DNA from: EB88 sp965199135
GTDB taxonomy: Bacteria; Acidobacteriota; Terriglobia; Terriglobales; Acidobacteriaceae
Length of the DNA stretch: 64,000 nucleotides
Assembly (NCBI GenBank): GCA_965199135.1
Contig: OZ240685.1
Location: 1,240,001-1,304,000 of the forward strand
Reading direction: 5' to 3'
Positions 32,933 through 41,777 of the stretch are shown here, in pieces. Both the position numbers and the translations under genes were made by a program. Each line of letters starts with the position of its first letter. The stretch's first letter is position 1. The notes below the pieces were generated by a model. That model was not told the DNA's origin. It searched no databases and worked only from the letters and a program-made list of their open reading frames with translations.

Positions 32933-35209
32933 ATGTCACAGCCACCGTTACACACTGCCACGCTGGGGTTTCCCCGCATGGGTGCTGCTCGCGAGTTGAA
33001 ATTCGCACTCGAGGCCTTCTGGCGCGGCGAGCGCACCGACGCGGAGCTTGCCGCCACTGCCAGCGCGCTGCGCAGCCGCCACTGGAAGCTACAGCACGAG
33101 GCCGGCATCACCACCATCCCCTCCAACGATTTCTCTCTTTACGACCACGTGCTCGACACCCTGGTGATGCTTGGCGCCACCCCGGAGCGCTTTGGCGCGG
33201 GGCCCGTCACCCCGGCACGCTACTTCTCCATGGCGCGCAACAGCCAGGAGCAGACAGCGATGGAGATGACCAAGTGGTTCGACACGAACTACCACTACCT
33301 CGTGCCCGAGTGGTCTGAGGGGCTCACGTTCACGGCGGACCCGGGCAAGGCTGTCGCGGAATACCGCGAGGCCCAGGCACTCGGCGTCGAAACGCGCCCC
33401 GTGCTGATTGGCCCCTGCACGCTCCTGCTGCTCGGCAAGCCGGTGGTCGCAGGCTTCGACCCCTGGACGCTGCTGCCGAAGCTGCTCACGGCTTACCGCA
33501 CGGTGCTGATCGCGTTGAAGGCGGCCGGCGCGAAAAGCGTGCAGATCGACGAGCCGTGTCTCGCGACCGACCTCTATGAAGGCGCAGGCGATGCCTACCG
33601 CGCGGCATTCGCTTCGCTGGCCGCGGCTGGTCTGCCCATGCACCTCACGACGTACTTTGCGGGTCTTGACGAGAATCTGCCGCTCGCGTTTTCCCTGCCG
33701 GTCGCGGGGGTGCATCTTGACCTCGTGCGTGCGCCGGAGCAGCTTGCCGCAGCGCTGCCCTGGGTAGGCCCGCACCAGCGGTTGTCGCTGGGGCTGATCG
33801 ATGGCCGCAATATCTGGGTGAATGATTTTGATCGCAGCCGCAAGCTGATCGAAAAGGCGGTCGCCGAGCTTGGGGCGGACCGCGTCACGCTTGCTCCCTC
33901 GTGCTCGCTGCTGCATGTGCCGGTGGATGCGTCGGGTGAGACGCGACTGGCTCCGGATGTTCGTTCGTGGCTCGCGTTTGCTGCTGAAAAATTGCGGGAG
34001 CTGTACTCACTGGCGCATGGCGAAGACCGGGCGCCCGGGCAGCATGCGGCCAACCGTGCCGCGATCGAGTCGCGCGCGGCTGCAGAGTCGAGCCGGAACC
34101 AGTCAGTGCGCGCGCGGATCGAAGGGCTGCGCGAGCGCGACTACAGCCGCGCCCATCCGTATCCGCAACGCGCAAAGGCGCAGAGCGAGGCGCTTGGGCT
34201 TCCTCTTCTGCCGACGACCACGATCGGTTCGTTTCCGCAGACCGCGGAGGTTCGCAGGAAGCGTGCGGAGTGGCGTGCGGGCAAGCTCGCGAACGCGGGC
34301 TATGAGCGCTTCCTCGAAGAGGAGACCGTGCGCTGCCTCCGTGAGCAGGAAGAGGCTGGCCTCGACCTCCTGGTGCATGGCGAGTTCGAACGCAATGACA
34401 TGGTGGAGTACTTCGGCGAGCAGCTCCAGGGCTTCGCCTTTACGCAGAATGGCTGGGTGCAAAGCTACGGCTCGCGTTGCGTGAAGCCGCCGGTGATCTA
34501 CGGCGATGTGAGCCGGCCCGCGCCGATGACTGTGCGTTGGAGCCAGTATGCACAGAGCCAGACGGAGCACCTGGTGAAGGGCATGCTGACAGGCCCGGTG
34601 ACGATCCTGCAGTGGTCGTTTGTGCGCGATGATATTGCGCGCAGCGAGGTGACGTACCAGATCGCGCTCGCGCTGCGGGATGAAGTGCGCGACCTCGAGG
34701 CGGCCGGCATCCAGGCGATTCAGCTCGACGAGCCGGCACTGCGTGAGGGGCTTCCCCTGCGGCGCAGCGGCTGGGCCGGGTATCTTGACTGGGCGGTCAA
34801 GGCGTTCAAGCTCGCAACCTCGGGGGTCGAGGATCGCACGCAGATCCATACGCACATGTGCTACTGCGAGTTCGAGTCGATCCTGGCTTCGATCGCGGCG
34901 CTCGACGCGGACGTGATCTCGATGGAGTCGGCTCGGTCAAAGGGTGAGCTGCTCGAGGCCTTCAGCACGGCACGTTATCCGAATGGAATCGGCCCTGGGG
35001 TGTGGGATATTCATTCCCCGCGCGTGCCGCCCGAGTCCGAGATGGAAGGGCTGCTTCGCGGGGCGCTCAAGGTGCTCACGCCGGAGCAGCTGTGGGTCAA
35101 TCCGGATTGCGGGTTGAAGACGCGTGGCTGGCCCGAAGTGCGGGATGCGCTGCGCAATATGACAGCAGCAGCCGAGGCGATGCGGGCGTCGATCCGGACG
35201 ATGGTGTAG
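32933..35209 (+). CDS. metE: Cobalamin-independent methionine synthase
   Basis: Transfers the methyl group of 5-methyl-THF polyglutamate to homocysteine without B12. Protein of 758 aa with two TIM barrels. The N-terminal barrel starts TATLGFPRMGAARELKFALE. The C-terminal barrel starts PTTTIGSFPQTAEVRRKRAE and holds the zinc ligands in HTHMCYCEF and NPDCGLKTRGW; AIQLDEPALREGLP binds substrate. The ATG at 32933 follows GAGGA. The riboswitch upstream explains regulation: the enzyme is made when B12 is short, which implies a B12-dependent MetH elsewhere. Confidence 0.97.
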   Translation: MSQPPLHTATLGFPRMGAARELKFALEAFWRGERTDAELAATASALRSRHWKLQHEAGITTIPSNDFSLYDHVLDTLVMLGATPERFGAGPVTPARYFSMARNSQEQTAMEMTKWFDTNYHYLVPEWSEGLTFTADPGKAVAEYREAQALGVETRPVLIGPCTLLLLGKPVVAGFDPWTLLPKLLTAYRTVLIALKAAGAKSVQIDEPCLATDLYEGAGDAYRAAFASLAAAGLPMHLTTYFAGLDENLPLAFSLPVAGVHLDLVRAPEQLAAALPWVGPHQRLSLGLIDGRNIWVNDFDRSRKLIEKAVAELGADRVTLAPSCSLLHVPVDASGETRLAPDVRSWLAFAAEKLRELYSLAHGEDRAPGQHAANRAAIESRAAAESSRNQSVRARIEGLRERDYSRAHPYPQRAKAQSEALGLPLLPTTTIGSFPQTAEVRRKRAEWRAGKLANAGYERFLEEETVRCLREQEEAGLDLLVHGEFERNDMVEYFGEQLQGFAFTQNGWVQSYGSRCVKPPVIYGDVSRPAPMTVRWSQYAQSQTEHLVKGMLTGPVTILQWSFVRDDIARSEVTYQIALALRDEVRDLEAAGIQAIQLDEPALREGLPLRRSGWAGYLDWAVKAFKLATSGVEDRTQIHTHMCYCEFESILASIAALDADVISMESARSKGELLEAFSTARYPNGIGPGVWDIHSPRVPPESEMEGLLRGALKVLTPEQLWVNPDCGLKTRGWPEVRDALRNMTAAAEAMRASIRTMV

Positions 35210-35220
35210 GGCTGCAAGAG

Positions 35221-35249
35221 AAAAGGCGCGGCCCATGGCCGCGCCTTTT
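35221..35249. terminator. Rho-independent terminator after metE
   Basis: AAAAGGCGCGGCC (35221-35233), loop CAT, GGCCGCGCCTTTT (35237-35249). The perfect 13-bp stem with A and T tracts could stop transcription from both sides. Confidence 0.92.
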
Positions 35250-35266
35250 CATTCCGAGGAGGAGAA

Positions 35267-35294
35267 CTGCAGGTCCTCTGCTTCGCCCAGGATG
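35267..35294 (+). repeat. Dispersed intergenic repeat, copy C
   Basis: CTGCAGGTCCTCTGCTTCGC followed by CCAGGATG. One transversion and small changes separate it from copy B at 29270. Confidence 0.6.
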
Positions 35295-35325
35295 CGATGC
35301 TTTTCTCCCGAAGCCTCCGCGGACG

Positions 35326-35781
35326 CTAGTCAGGGCCGACGTAGAGTTCGATCGGCGAGAAGCCGATCTCCTTTGTCTTGTGATCAACGCGCAGAAAAAT
35401 CGGTGTTTTGCCGCCGTTGATGTCCACGCCGATGATGACGCCATTGCCTTTGGTCGCGGTCAGGCCAATCTTGTGGGACCGGATCACGCCAAAGTCGCTC
35501 GCCGGTCCCCAGTCCTTCTCGAAATCGGCAAAGGTGTAACCCTCGTAGCGATCCCCATGCTGGCGCCAGTCCGGGTCGTTGTTCCAGTACCCGTAGGCGT
35601 CGGGCAGATCGCCCTTCTCGACCAGCGAGAGGAAGTGGTTGACCCGATGCTGCTCGGGCCAGTCCCAGAAGACAAAGGTCAGGATCGCTCCGAGAATGAT
35701 CACGCCGATGGTGATCAGGATGCTGTTGCGGATGATGCGTGCGCGTTCCGCGTCGTATCTGGGTGCATCGAGCAGCGTCAT
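35326..35781 (-). CDS. Hypothetical single-span membrane protein
   Basis: Predicted 151 aa: a 20-residue cytoplasmic start, one membrane span (about 21-41, SILITIGVIILGAILTFVFW), then a 110-residue soluble domain with VEKGDLPDAYGYWNNDPDW, GYTFADFEKDWGPASDFG and TKGNGVIIGVDINGGKTPIF. The outer part could be a small beta-rich domain facing the periplasm. I do not recognise the family. It is 30 nt downstream of ddl on the same strand, so it may share that transcript. Confidence 0.75.
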   Translation of the reverse strand: MTLLDAPRYDAERARIIRNSILITIGVIILGAILTFVFWDWPEQHRVNHFLSLVEKGDLPDAYGYWNNDPDWRQHGDRYEGYTFADFEKDWGPASDFGVIRSHKIGLTATKGNGVIIGVDINGGKTPIFLRVDHKTKEIGFSPIELYVGPD

Positions 35782-35811
35782 CCGTTCTGTTCCTCCAGCA
35801 TCTCTTTTCGG

Positions 35812-37017
35812 TTAGACACCTGAATGGCTCTTAAGTTCCTCATGACTGTACACAGTCGCGCTCCGTTCCGCCGCGCGATCGAGCGCCAGCTCGATCAGAC
35901 GGTCGATCAGCTTCGGGTACGCGAGGCCACTCGCCTCCCATAGCTTGGGGTACATGCTGATGGACGTGAAGCCGGGCAGCGTGTTGATCTCGTTCAGGAA
36001 AATGCGGTCCTTTTCGTCCATCAGGAAGTCGACCCGGGCCAGTCCTGCGCAGTCACAGGCCTGGAAAGCCCGGATTGCCATCGCGCGGATCTCCTTCGCC
36101 TGCTTGCGCGAGATCTTTGCCGGCAGCACGGCTTCCGAGCCGGCGCTCAGGTACTTGGCCTCGTAGTCGTAGAACTCCTTGATCGGCACGATCTCGCCGA
36201 CGACTGACGCCTCCGGCTTGTCATTGCCAAGCACCGCCACCTCGAGCTCCCGGGCCTTGCCGGTACCCTTGCGGCCGCCACCGACGCCTTCTTCCACGAC
36301 GAGCTTGCGGTCGTACTTTGCTGCGAGCTCAAGCGCTGTTTGCAGTTCCCTGCGATCGTGGGCCTTCGAGATGCCGACCGAGGAGCCGCCGTTCGCGGGC
36401 TTCACAAAAAGCGGGTACACCAGCCTCTTCTCGATTCTCTTTATGGCCTTCTTTGGATCAGCCGCCAACTCTGCCCGCAGGAGGGAGACATGCTTCGGGA
36501 TCGGCAGCCCGGCGGAGGCGAAGAGCCGCTTCATAACATCCTTGTCCATGCCGGCTGCCGAGCCGAGCACGCCCGAGCCAGCATAGGGGATGCCCGCAAG
36601 CTCCAGCAGCCCCTGCAGGGTGCCGTCTTCGCCAAAGGTGCCGTGAATGACGGGAAGCACCACGTCGAGCGACAGCGCTGTATGGACGGACGGGCCTTCG
36701 GTCTCGAAGGGGCGCAGGCCGGTGCCAGGTTCCGGGGGCATCAGGGTCGCGGTGCCGCGAGCCAGCACGGCGGCAGTCGGTGTCGCCTCGGGATCGCCGG
36801 CGCGGAGGGAGGCATGTTGTTCTGAAGGCTTGAGAAGCAGCTCGGCATCGGTTGAGGTGACCCAGCGGCCCCTCTTGGTAATGCCGATCGGAACGACGTC
36901 GTACTTCGAGCGGTCGATCGCCGCGAGAACCGAAGCGGCGGAGAGGAGCGAAACTTCGTGCTCCCCACTCCGTCCGCCAAACAGGATGCCAACGCGCAGT
37001 TTCTTATTCTTTGCCAT
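35812..37017 (-). CDS. ddl: D-alanine-D-alanine ligase
   Basis: ATP-grasp enzyme that makes the D-Ala-D-Ala dipeptide for peptidoglycan. Protein of 401 aa, longer than the common 305-365, with an insertion around residues 60-105. LRVGILFGGRSGEHEVSLLS starts the N-domain; FVKPANGGSSVGISKAHDR is the ATP-binding loop; FLNEINTLPGFTSISMYPKL closes the active site. The start is ATG at 37017. Its neighbour asnS lies 77 nt upstream on the same strand. Confidence 0.96.
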   Translation of the reverse strand: MAKNKKLRVGILFGGRSGEHEVSLLSAASVLAAIDRSKYDVVPIGITKRGRWVTSTDAELLLKPSEQHASLRAGDPEATPTAAVLARGTATLMPPEPGTGLRPFETEGPSVHTALSLDVVLPVIHGTFGEDGTLQGLLELAGIPYAGSGVLGSAAGMDKDVMKRLFASAGLPIPKHVSLLRAELAADPKKAIKRIEKRLVYPLFVKPANGGSSVGISKAHDRRELQTALELAAKYDRKLVVEEGVGGGRKGTGKARELEVAVLGNDKPEASVVGEIVPIKEFYDYEAKYLSAGSEAVLPAKISRKQAKEIRAMAIRAFQACDCAGLARVDFLMDEKDRIFLNEINTLPGFTSISMYPKLWEASGLAYPKLIDRLIELALDRAAERSATVYSHEELKSHSGV

Positions 37018-37094
37018 GCTGGTTCGATCCTAGCTGCGGCTCAGCCTGTCTGCGCGCCTTGAGCATGTGCTGTGCCCCGGGAGTACACAGCGTC

Positions 37095-38447
37095 CTAGGG
37101 GTACATCCGGTTCAGCGTACGCGCAAACGGAATGGTTTCCCGCACGTGGTCAAGGCCGCAGATCCAGGCGACCGCCCGTTCAATGCCCATGCCGAAGCCC
37201 GCGTGCTGCACCGAGCCGTAACGACGCAGGTCCAGGTACCACTGGAAGGCATCCAGCGGCAGATTGTGCTCCTCGATCCGCTGCTTCAGAAGGTCATAGC
37301 TGGCGATGCGCTCGGAGCCGCCGATTACCTCGCCGTACCCCTCGGGCGCGAGCACGTCGACACACAGCGCAAACTGCGGGTCGGCCGGGTCAGGCTGCAT
37401 GTAGAAGGCTTTCACCGCGGCCGGGTAGCGGTGCACCATGACCGGCCGGTCGAACTGCGACGAGAGCCAGGTTTCGTCGGGCGAGCCGAAGTCGTTGCCG
37501 TACTCGAAGGGCTGCTCGAGAATGCCCTGGGCATGGGCCTCGTTGAGCATGCGCACAGCCTCGTCGTAGCGCAGGCGCGGAAAGGGAGCCTTGATCGCTT
37601 CGAGCTTGGCAAGGTCGCGGCCGGTGAGCACGAGATCAGCGCGGCGGCGGGTGAGCACGCGGTCGACGATGAAGGAGATGAAGTTCTCTGCGAGCTCCAT
37701 CAACTCGTCGAGTCCGGCGTAGGCCATCTCAGGTTCCACCATCCAGAACTCGGTGAGGTGGCGGCGGGTCTTCGACTTTTCGGCGCGGAAGGTCGGGCCG
37801 AAAGAATAGACCTTGCCGAGCGCGAGCGCGGTGGCCTCGATATAAAGCTGGCCGGACTGGGTGAGGAACGCCTCGTCGCCGAAGTACTCGACCGGGAAGA
37901 GCGTGCTCGTGCCCTCGCAGGCGGCCGGGGTGAGCACCGGCGGATCGGTGAGCGTAAAGCCCTGCTCATCGAGGAAGTCCCGCGCCGCCTTGATGATCTC
38001 GGCGCGAATACGCAGGATCGCCGACTGGCGGGGGGTGCGGATCCAGAGATGGCGGTTCTCCATCAGGAAGTCGACGCCATGCTCCTTGAGCGAGATGGGA
38101 AAAGGCGCGTCTTCGGGCACGCGCTGCACGACCTCGATGTCTTCCACGTCGAGTTCATAACCGCCGGGGGCACGCTTGTCGGCGCGGACCTTGCCGCGGA
38201 CCCGCACGCTCGACTCCTGGGTCAGGCCCTTGATCGCCTCGAACACATGCGGGGGAACGGCGGCTTTCGGGACGATGCCCTGGATGGTGCCGGAGCCGTC
38301 GCGGAAGATCGGGAAGAGGAGCTTGCCGCTCTCGCGCAGGTTGTAGAGCCAACCCTCCAGGGTGATGCTTTCGCCCTCGTGTTTGCCGAGGGAAGCGATT
38401 GTGGCCAGGGGTGCGGCGGTGGGAGCGGGTGCGGTTTCGTCGGGCAT
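37095..38447 (-). CDS. asnS: Asparagine-tRNA ligase
   Basis: Class IIb aminoacyl-tRNA synthetase of 450 aa. The N-terminal OB-fold anticodon domain contains ITLEGWLYNLRESGKLLFPI. Class II motif 2 is FRAEKSKTRRHLTEFWMVEP; motif 3 is GFGMGIERAVAWICGLDHVR. The asparagine rather than aspartate specificity is suggested by the short length and overall AsnS-like sequence. The sugar-isomerase-like gene lies 30 nt upstream on the same strand. Confidence 0.96.
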   Translation of the reverse strand: MPDETAPAPTAAPLATIASLGKHEGESITLEGWLYNLRESGKLLFPIFRDGSGTIQGIVPKAAVPPHVFEAIKGLTQESSVRVRGKVRADKRAPGGYELDVEDIEVVQRVPEDAPFPISLKEHGVDFLMENRHLWIRTPRQSAILRIRAEIIKAARDFLDEQGFTLTDPPVLTPAACEGTSTLFPVEYFGDEAFLTQSGQLYIEATALALGKVYSFGPTFRAEKSKTRRHLTEFWMVEPEMAYAGLDELMELAENFISFIVDRVLTRRRADLVLTGRDLAKLEAIKAPFPRLRYDEAVRMLNEAHAQGILEQPFEYGNDFGSPDETWLSSQFDRPVMVHRYPAAVKAFYMQPDPADPQFALCVDVLAPEGYGEVIGGSERIASYDLLKQRIEEHNLPLDAFQWYLDLRRYGSVQHAGFGMGIERAVAWICGLDHVRETIPFARTLNRMYP

Positions 38448-38477
38448 TGCTGGTTCCTTTATGTAGGGCTGCAGGCG

Positions 38478-39320
38478 CTAGGCGTGTGCTTCAGGCGCCC
38501 CGTCGTAGCGAGCGAAGGCGGCCTTGGCTCGTTCCACCACCACGGCCGCGTCCGCGGTGAGGCCGTAGTGGATTTCGAGCACGCCGGCCGGGGACTGGGG
38601 GGCGTTGCGGAGGGTCGCGAGGGCCGGGGCGAAATCAATGGTGCCCTCACCGGGCCAGAGGTGTTCGTCGCGGTCACCACGGTTGTCGTGGATGTGCGAG
38701 GAGCGGAGCCGTGGAGCGAGAGTCGCCGCAGCCTCGGCGACGTTGCTCTCAATGTGAGCGTGACCGAGGTCGAAGCAGACGCCCACGTCGTCGAAGTGGC
38801 CGACGTTGAGGATCTCGAGCAAGTGAGCCGGGGTGGTGACTTCGTTCTGAATGTTCTCGACCAGCAGCCGGACGCCCATGGGCCGCGCGTAGGCCTGCAG
38901 GTGCTCGACGGCCGAGAGCGCGTTTTCAAGAGTGCGCGCGTTCCAGGTATCGCCGCGGTCACCCAGGTGAAGCACCAGGTGCTTGAAGGGGATCAGATCC
39001 GCGACCTCGAGCGCGCGCTTGATCTCATCCATGGCGTCGATACGACGGCTCTTGTCCGCGTGAACGACATTGACCGAGGGCTCGCCGCCACGGCCGGAGT
39101 CGCGGTCGCTGTAGAGCGGGGCGTGCATCGAGAAGAGCTCGACCGGGTTTGCACGGAACCAGTCACCAATCTCCACGATCGAGGCGCGGTCCGTGTAGTC
39201 AAAGTGTTGGCGGGCGGCAAAGATCTCGATCGCCTCGGCTCCCGTGCGGGCAAGCGTGTCGAGCAGCCCCGGATGGAGGCGGCTGCGGAGGAAAACGTGT
39301 GTGGAGATGGCTTTCAGCAT
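38478..39320 (-). CDS. Sugar phosphate isomerase/epimerase-like TIM-barrel protein
   Basis: Protein of 280 aa of the xylose-isomerase-like (AP endonuclease 2) superfamily. Metal-binding positions can be seen in RLLVENIQNEV, GVCFDLGHAHIESN, SSHIHDNRGDRDEHLWPGEG and GVLEIHYGLT. The substrate is unknown; isomerases, epimerases and endonuclease IV share the fold, and the absence of the Nfo signature argues against DNA repair. The gene lies 30 nt upstream of asnS in the same direction. Confidence 0.85.
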   Translation of the reverse strand: MLKAISTHVFLRSRLHPGLLDTLARTGAEAIEIFAARQHFDYTDRASIVEIGDWFRANPVELFSMHAPLYSDRDSGRGGEPSVNVVHADKSRRIDAMDEIKRALEVADLIPFKHLVLHLGDRGDTWNARTLENALSAVEHLQAYARPMGVRLLVENIQNEVTTPAHLLEILNVGHFDDVGVCFDLGHAHIESNVAEAAATLAPRLRSSHIHDNRGDRDEHLWPGEGTIDFAPALATLRNAPQSPAGVLEIHYGLTADAAVVVERAKAAFARYDGAPEAHA

Positions 39321-39378
39321 GGCGAGATCAGGGTACCTACGACGCTATCTTCTCATTGAGGACGGGGAGCACGGGTAC

Positions 39379-39744
39379 TCACCCGGGGGAGGGGAGAAGC
39401 GTGCCCTGGTGGAAGCACATCTGCCAGCGCCCGTCGCGCCAGACCCAGACGGAGCTACGGCGCGCCCGCACCTCACCTGACACGCTCGTATACGTCACGA
39501 GCGCCACATCCTCCGCCAGGCTCGCGGTGCTAAAGTCCTCGATCGTGATGGTCTGCGGCTCTTCGCCGGCAAGCAGGTCGAGGATCTCCTCCTTCGTATA
39601 CGCACGGCCGCTTTTGCCAAACTCGCGGAACGCCGCGGCGAGCAGGTGCGCCACGGCAGCACGGTTCTTGCGGAAGGCTGGGTCGAGGAGCCGCTGTTCG
39701 AGTGTGAAGAGAGCGTGGGTGAGTGTCTTGTTTTCTCTGGTCAT
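39379..39744 (-). CDS. DUF4440/SnoaL-like (NTF2-fold) protein
   Basis: Protein of 121 aa from the ATG at 39744; an upstream extension of 29 codons lacks support. LFTLEQRLLDPAFRKNRAAV begins the alpha/beta cone fold, KSGRAYTKEEILDLLAGEEP follows, and LVTYTSV with RRSSVWVWRDGRWQMCFHQG ends it. This pattern matches DUF4440. Members act as small enzymes or binding domains; the role here is unknown. Confidence 0.83.
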   Translation of the reverse strand: MTRENKTLTHALFTLEQRLLDPAFRKNRAAVAHLLAAAFREFGKSGRAYTKEEILDLLAGEEPQTITIEDFSTASLAEDVALVTYTSVSGEVRARRSSVWVWRDGRWQMCFHQGTLLPSPG

Positions 39745-39798
39745 CGTTCGGTCGCTCGTGTCTGGAGCGCTGCTGCGGAGTGGGTGAAGTGCGGGGAG

Positions 39799-39828
39799 CC
39801 GCAGGGTCCTTCGCTTCGCGGAGGAGGA
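39799..39828 (+). repeat. Dispersed intergenic repeat, copy D
   Basis: CCGCAGGGTCCTTCGCTTCG followed by CGGAGGAGGA. Same family as 15084, 29270 and 35267. It lies between the DUF4440 gene and ggt, which are on the same strand. Confidence 0.6.
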
Positions 39829-39903
39829 CACCTTCGTTTGAAGGTCTCTGGCTGCGCCAGGGGATCGCCGGTTTGCGGTCGGCTGGTCACGGGACCTTCA
39901 GGA

Positions 39904-41706
39904 TCAATTGCCGGCAGCCTTTCCGAAGTGGTGGCGATGATCCTGGCCGGCGGTCAGGACGCCTGTGTCCGGGTCGCGGGCGATGCACTCCCCATCGCTC
40001 CATACCCCGGGGCTCACGGTGACGGAGTAGCCCATCGCCTCGATCGAATGCACGGTCGACGAATTGAAGCCAGGCTCCACGTAGACCGTGTCGGGCAGGA
40101 ACTGGTGGTGGAAGCGCGGTGCGTCGACCGCTGACTGGATGTTCAGCCCACCCTCTTCCGCGGACAGGAGAATGTTGGCGACGGTCGAGATGATGCGCGA
40201 ACCGCCGGGCGAGCCGAGCACCATGCGGACGGTGCCGTCCTTGGCGAGCACGATCGTGGGCGTCATGCTCGAGAGCGGCCGCTTGCCCGGAGCGATGGCA
40301 TTCGCGGGACCCTGCACCAGCTTGTACATGTTGAGCGCCCCGACCTTGGAGGTGAAGTCGTCCATCTCGTCGTTGAGCAGGAAGCCGAGACCCGGCGCTG
40401 TTTCAAACGAGCCGAACGCGCCATTGAGCGTGGTGGTGACGGAGACGGCATTGCCTTCGCGGTCGAGGATGGAGAAGTGCGTGGTCTCGGGCTTCTCTCC
40501 GAGACGGGTGCTGCCTTGGGTCGGCGGCGAAGGGAGCAACCCGGCCGGGCGCTTCAGGGTTGCGGAGGGGGTGGCATGCGCAGGGTCGATCCCCGCGCGC
40601 CAGGCCGCGGCATAGGCCGGGCTCAGCATGGCATCGATCGGCATGCGCACAAAGGCCGGGTCGCCCAGGTAGTCGTTGCGGTCCATATAGGCGCGGCGAA
40701 ACGCCTCGACGATCCAGTGGACCCAGTCCGGGCTGCGATCCGGGAGCGTATTCAGCGGGGGTACCGGCGCGCCGCCGAGGATGTTCAGGGTTTCGAGCAG
40801 GGTCACGCCGCCTGAGGAGGGAGGCGGTGCGCTCACCACGGTGAGCCCACCGAGCGAAGGCAGCGTTTCGCGGATGGGCACGCGTTCCTCTGCGTGGTAG
40901 CCCGCGAGATCGGCTTCCGTGATCAGCGCGCCTTCCCGCTGGAGGCCGGCCGCGAACTCCCGCGCCAGGTCACCGCGGTAGAAGCTGTCGGGATCGTCAG
41001 CGATGCGACGCAGGGTCTTCGCGAGTTCGGGCTGGCGCAGCGTGTCGCCGGCTGCCCAGGTCTTTGCGCCGAAGATGGCGCGGGATTCCGCGTAGTCGCG
41101 CAGATGGGGATTGTTCAGGAGCGTGGCTTCGTCTGCCGAGAGCACAAAACCCTTGTCTGCAAGCTCGATGGCTGGTGCGATCGCACGCCGGATGCCCAGG
41201 CGGCCGTATTTCTTCTCGGCATAGGCGAGGCCGGCCACGGTGCCGGGAATGCCGATCGACTTCGGCCCGATGGTGCTGGCGTTCGGGATGACGTTGCCGC
41301 TTCCGTCGAGATACATGTTGGCGCTGGCGGCGCCCGGAGCTGTTTCGCGGTAGTCGACAAAGGTGTCGCGCGCCGGGACCACGGCGTGGGTGCCGTCCCG
41401 CCCGGAGAGATGGATGAGCATGAAGCCGCCGCCGCCCAGATTGCCGGCATAGGGGTAGACCACGGCCAGGGTGAAGGCTGTGGTGACGGCAGCATCGACA
41501 GCATTGCCGCCATGCTGGAGCGCGCCGAGCCCGGCGTCGGTTGCGAGATGGTGCACGGTGACCACCATGCTGTGGGTGGAGCGGACCGGCTGCTCCGCCT
41601 GGTAGTTCGGAATAGGCCCGCCGCCCGAACCCTCTGGCACGACCTGTGCGGTTGCGAGCGAGCAGCAGACGAGGGGGAGCAGGAGCGTGAGCGCGGCCGG
41701 TCGCAT
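39904..41706 (-). CDS. ggt: Gamma-glutamyltransferase
   Basis: N-terminal nucleophile hydrolase that removes or transfers the gamma-glutamyl group of glutathione. Protein of 600 aa with a Sec signal (MRPAALTLLLPLVCCSLATA), so probably periplasmic. HGGNAVDAAVTTAFTLAVV and GNLGGGGFMLIHL mark the large subunit. Self-cleavage should occur before the threonine in KPETTHFSILDREGNAVSVT, which starts the small subunit. SMTPTIVLAKDG and LGSPGGSRIISTVANILLSA complete the site. It is divergent from ispE. Confidence 0.96.
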   Translation of the reverse strand: MRPAALTLLLPLVCCSLATAQVVPEGSGGGPIPNYQAEQPVRSTHSMVVTVHHLATDAGLGALQHGGNAVDAAVTTAFTLAVVYPYAGNLGGGGFMLIHLSGRDGTHAVVPARDTFVDYRETAPGAASANMYLDGSGNVIPNASTIGPKSIGIPGTVAGLAYAEKKYGRLGIRRAIAPAIELADKGFVLSADEATLLNNPHLRDYAESRAIFGAKTWAAGDTLRQPELAKTLRRIADDPDSFYRGDLAREFAAGLQREGALITEADLAGYHAEERVPIRETLPSLGGLTVVSAPPPSSGGVTLLETLNILGGAPVPPLNTLPDRSPDWVHWIVEAFRRAYMDRNDYLGDPAFVRMPIDAMLSPAYAAAWRAGIDPAHATPSATLKRPAGLLPSPPTQGSTRLGEKPETTHFSILDREGNAVSVTTTLNGAFGSFETAPGLGFLLNDEMDDFTSKVGALNMYKLVQGPANAIAPGKRPLSSMTPTIVLAKDGTVRMVLGSPGGSRIISTVANILLSAEEGGLNIQSAVDAPRFHHQFLPDTVYVEPGFNSSTVHSIEAMGYSVTVSPGVWSDGECIARDPDTGVLTAGQDHRHHFGKAAGN

Positions 41707-41777
41707 ATGGCTGCGAGTGTAGCCGCTTCCCCGTGGAGTCGCGCCGGGAAAGTTCGGCGAAACGCTAGACTAAGCCG

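Noticed and set aside
37011..39359. A 782-codon plus-strand open frame
   Set aside because: Antisense to asnS and the TIM-barrel gene. The mirrored phase keeps it open; no recognisable protein results.
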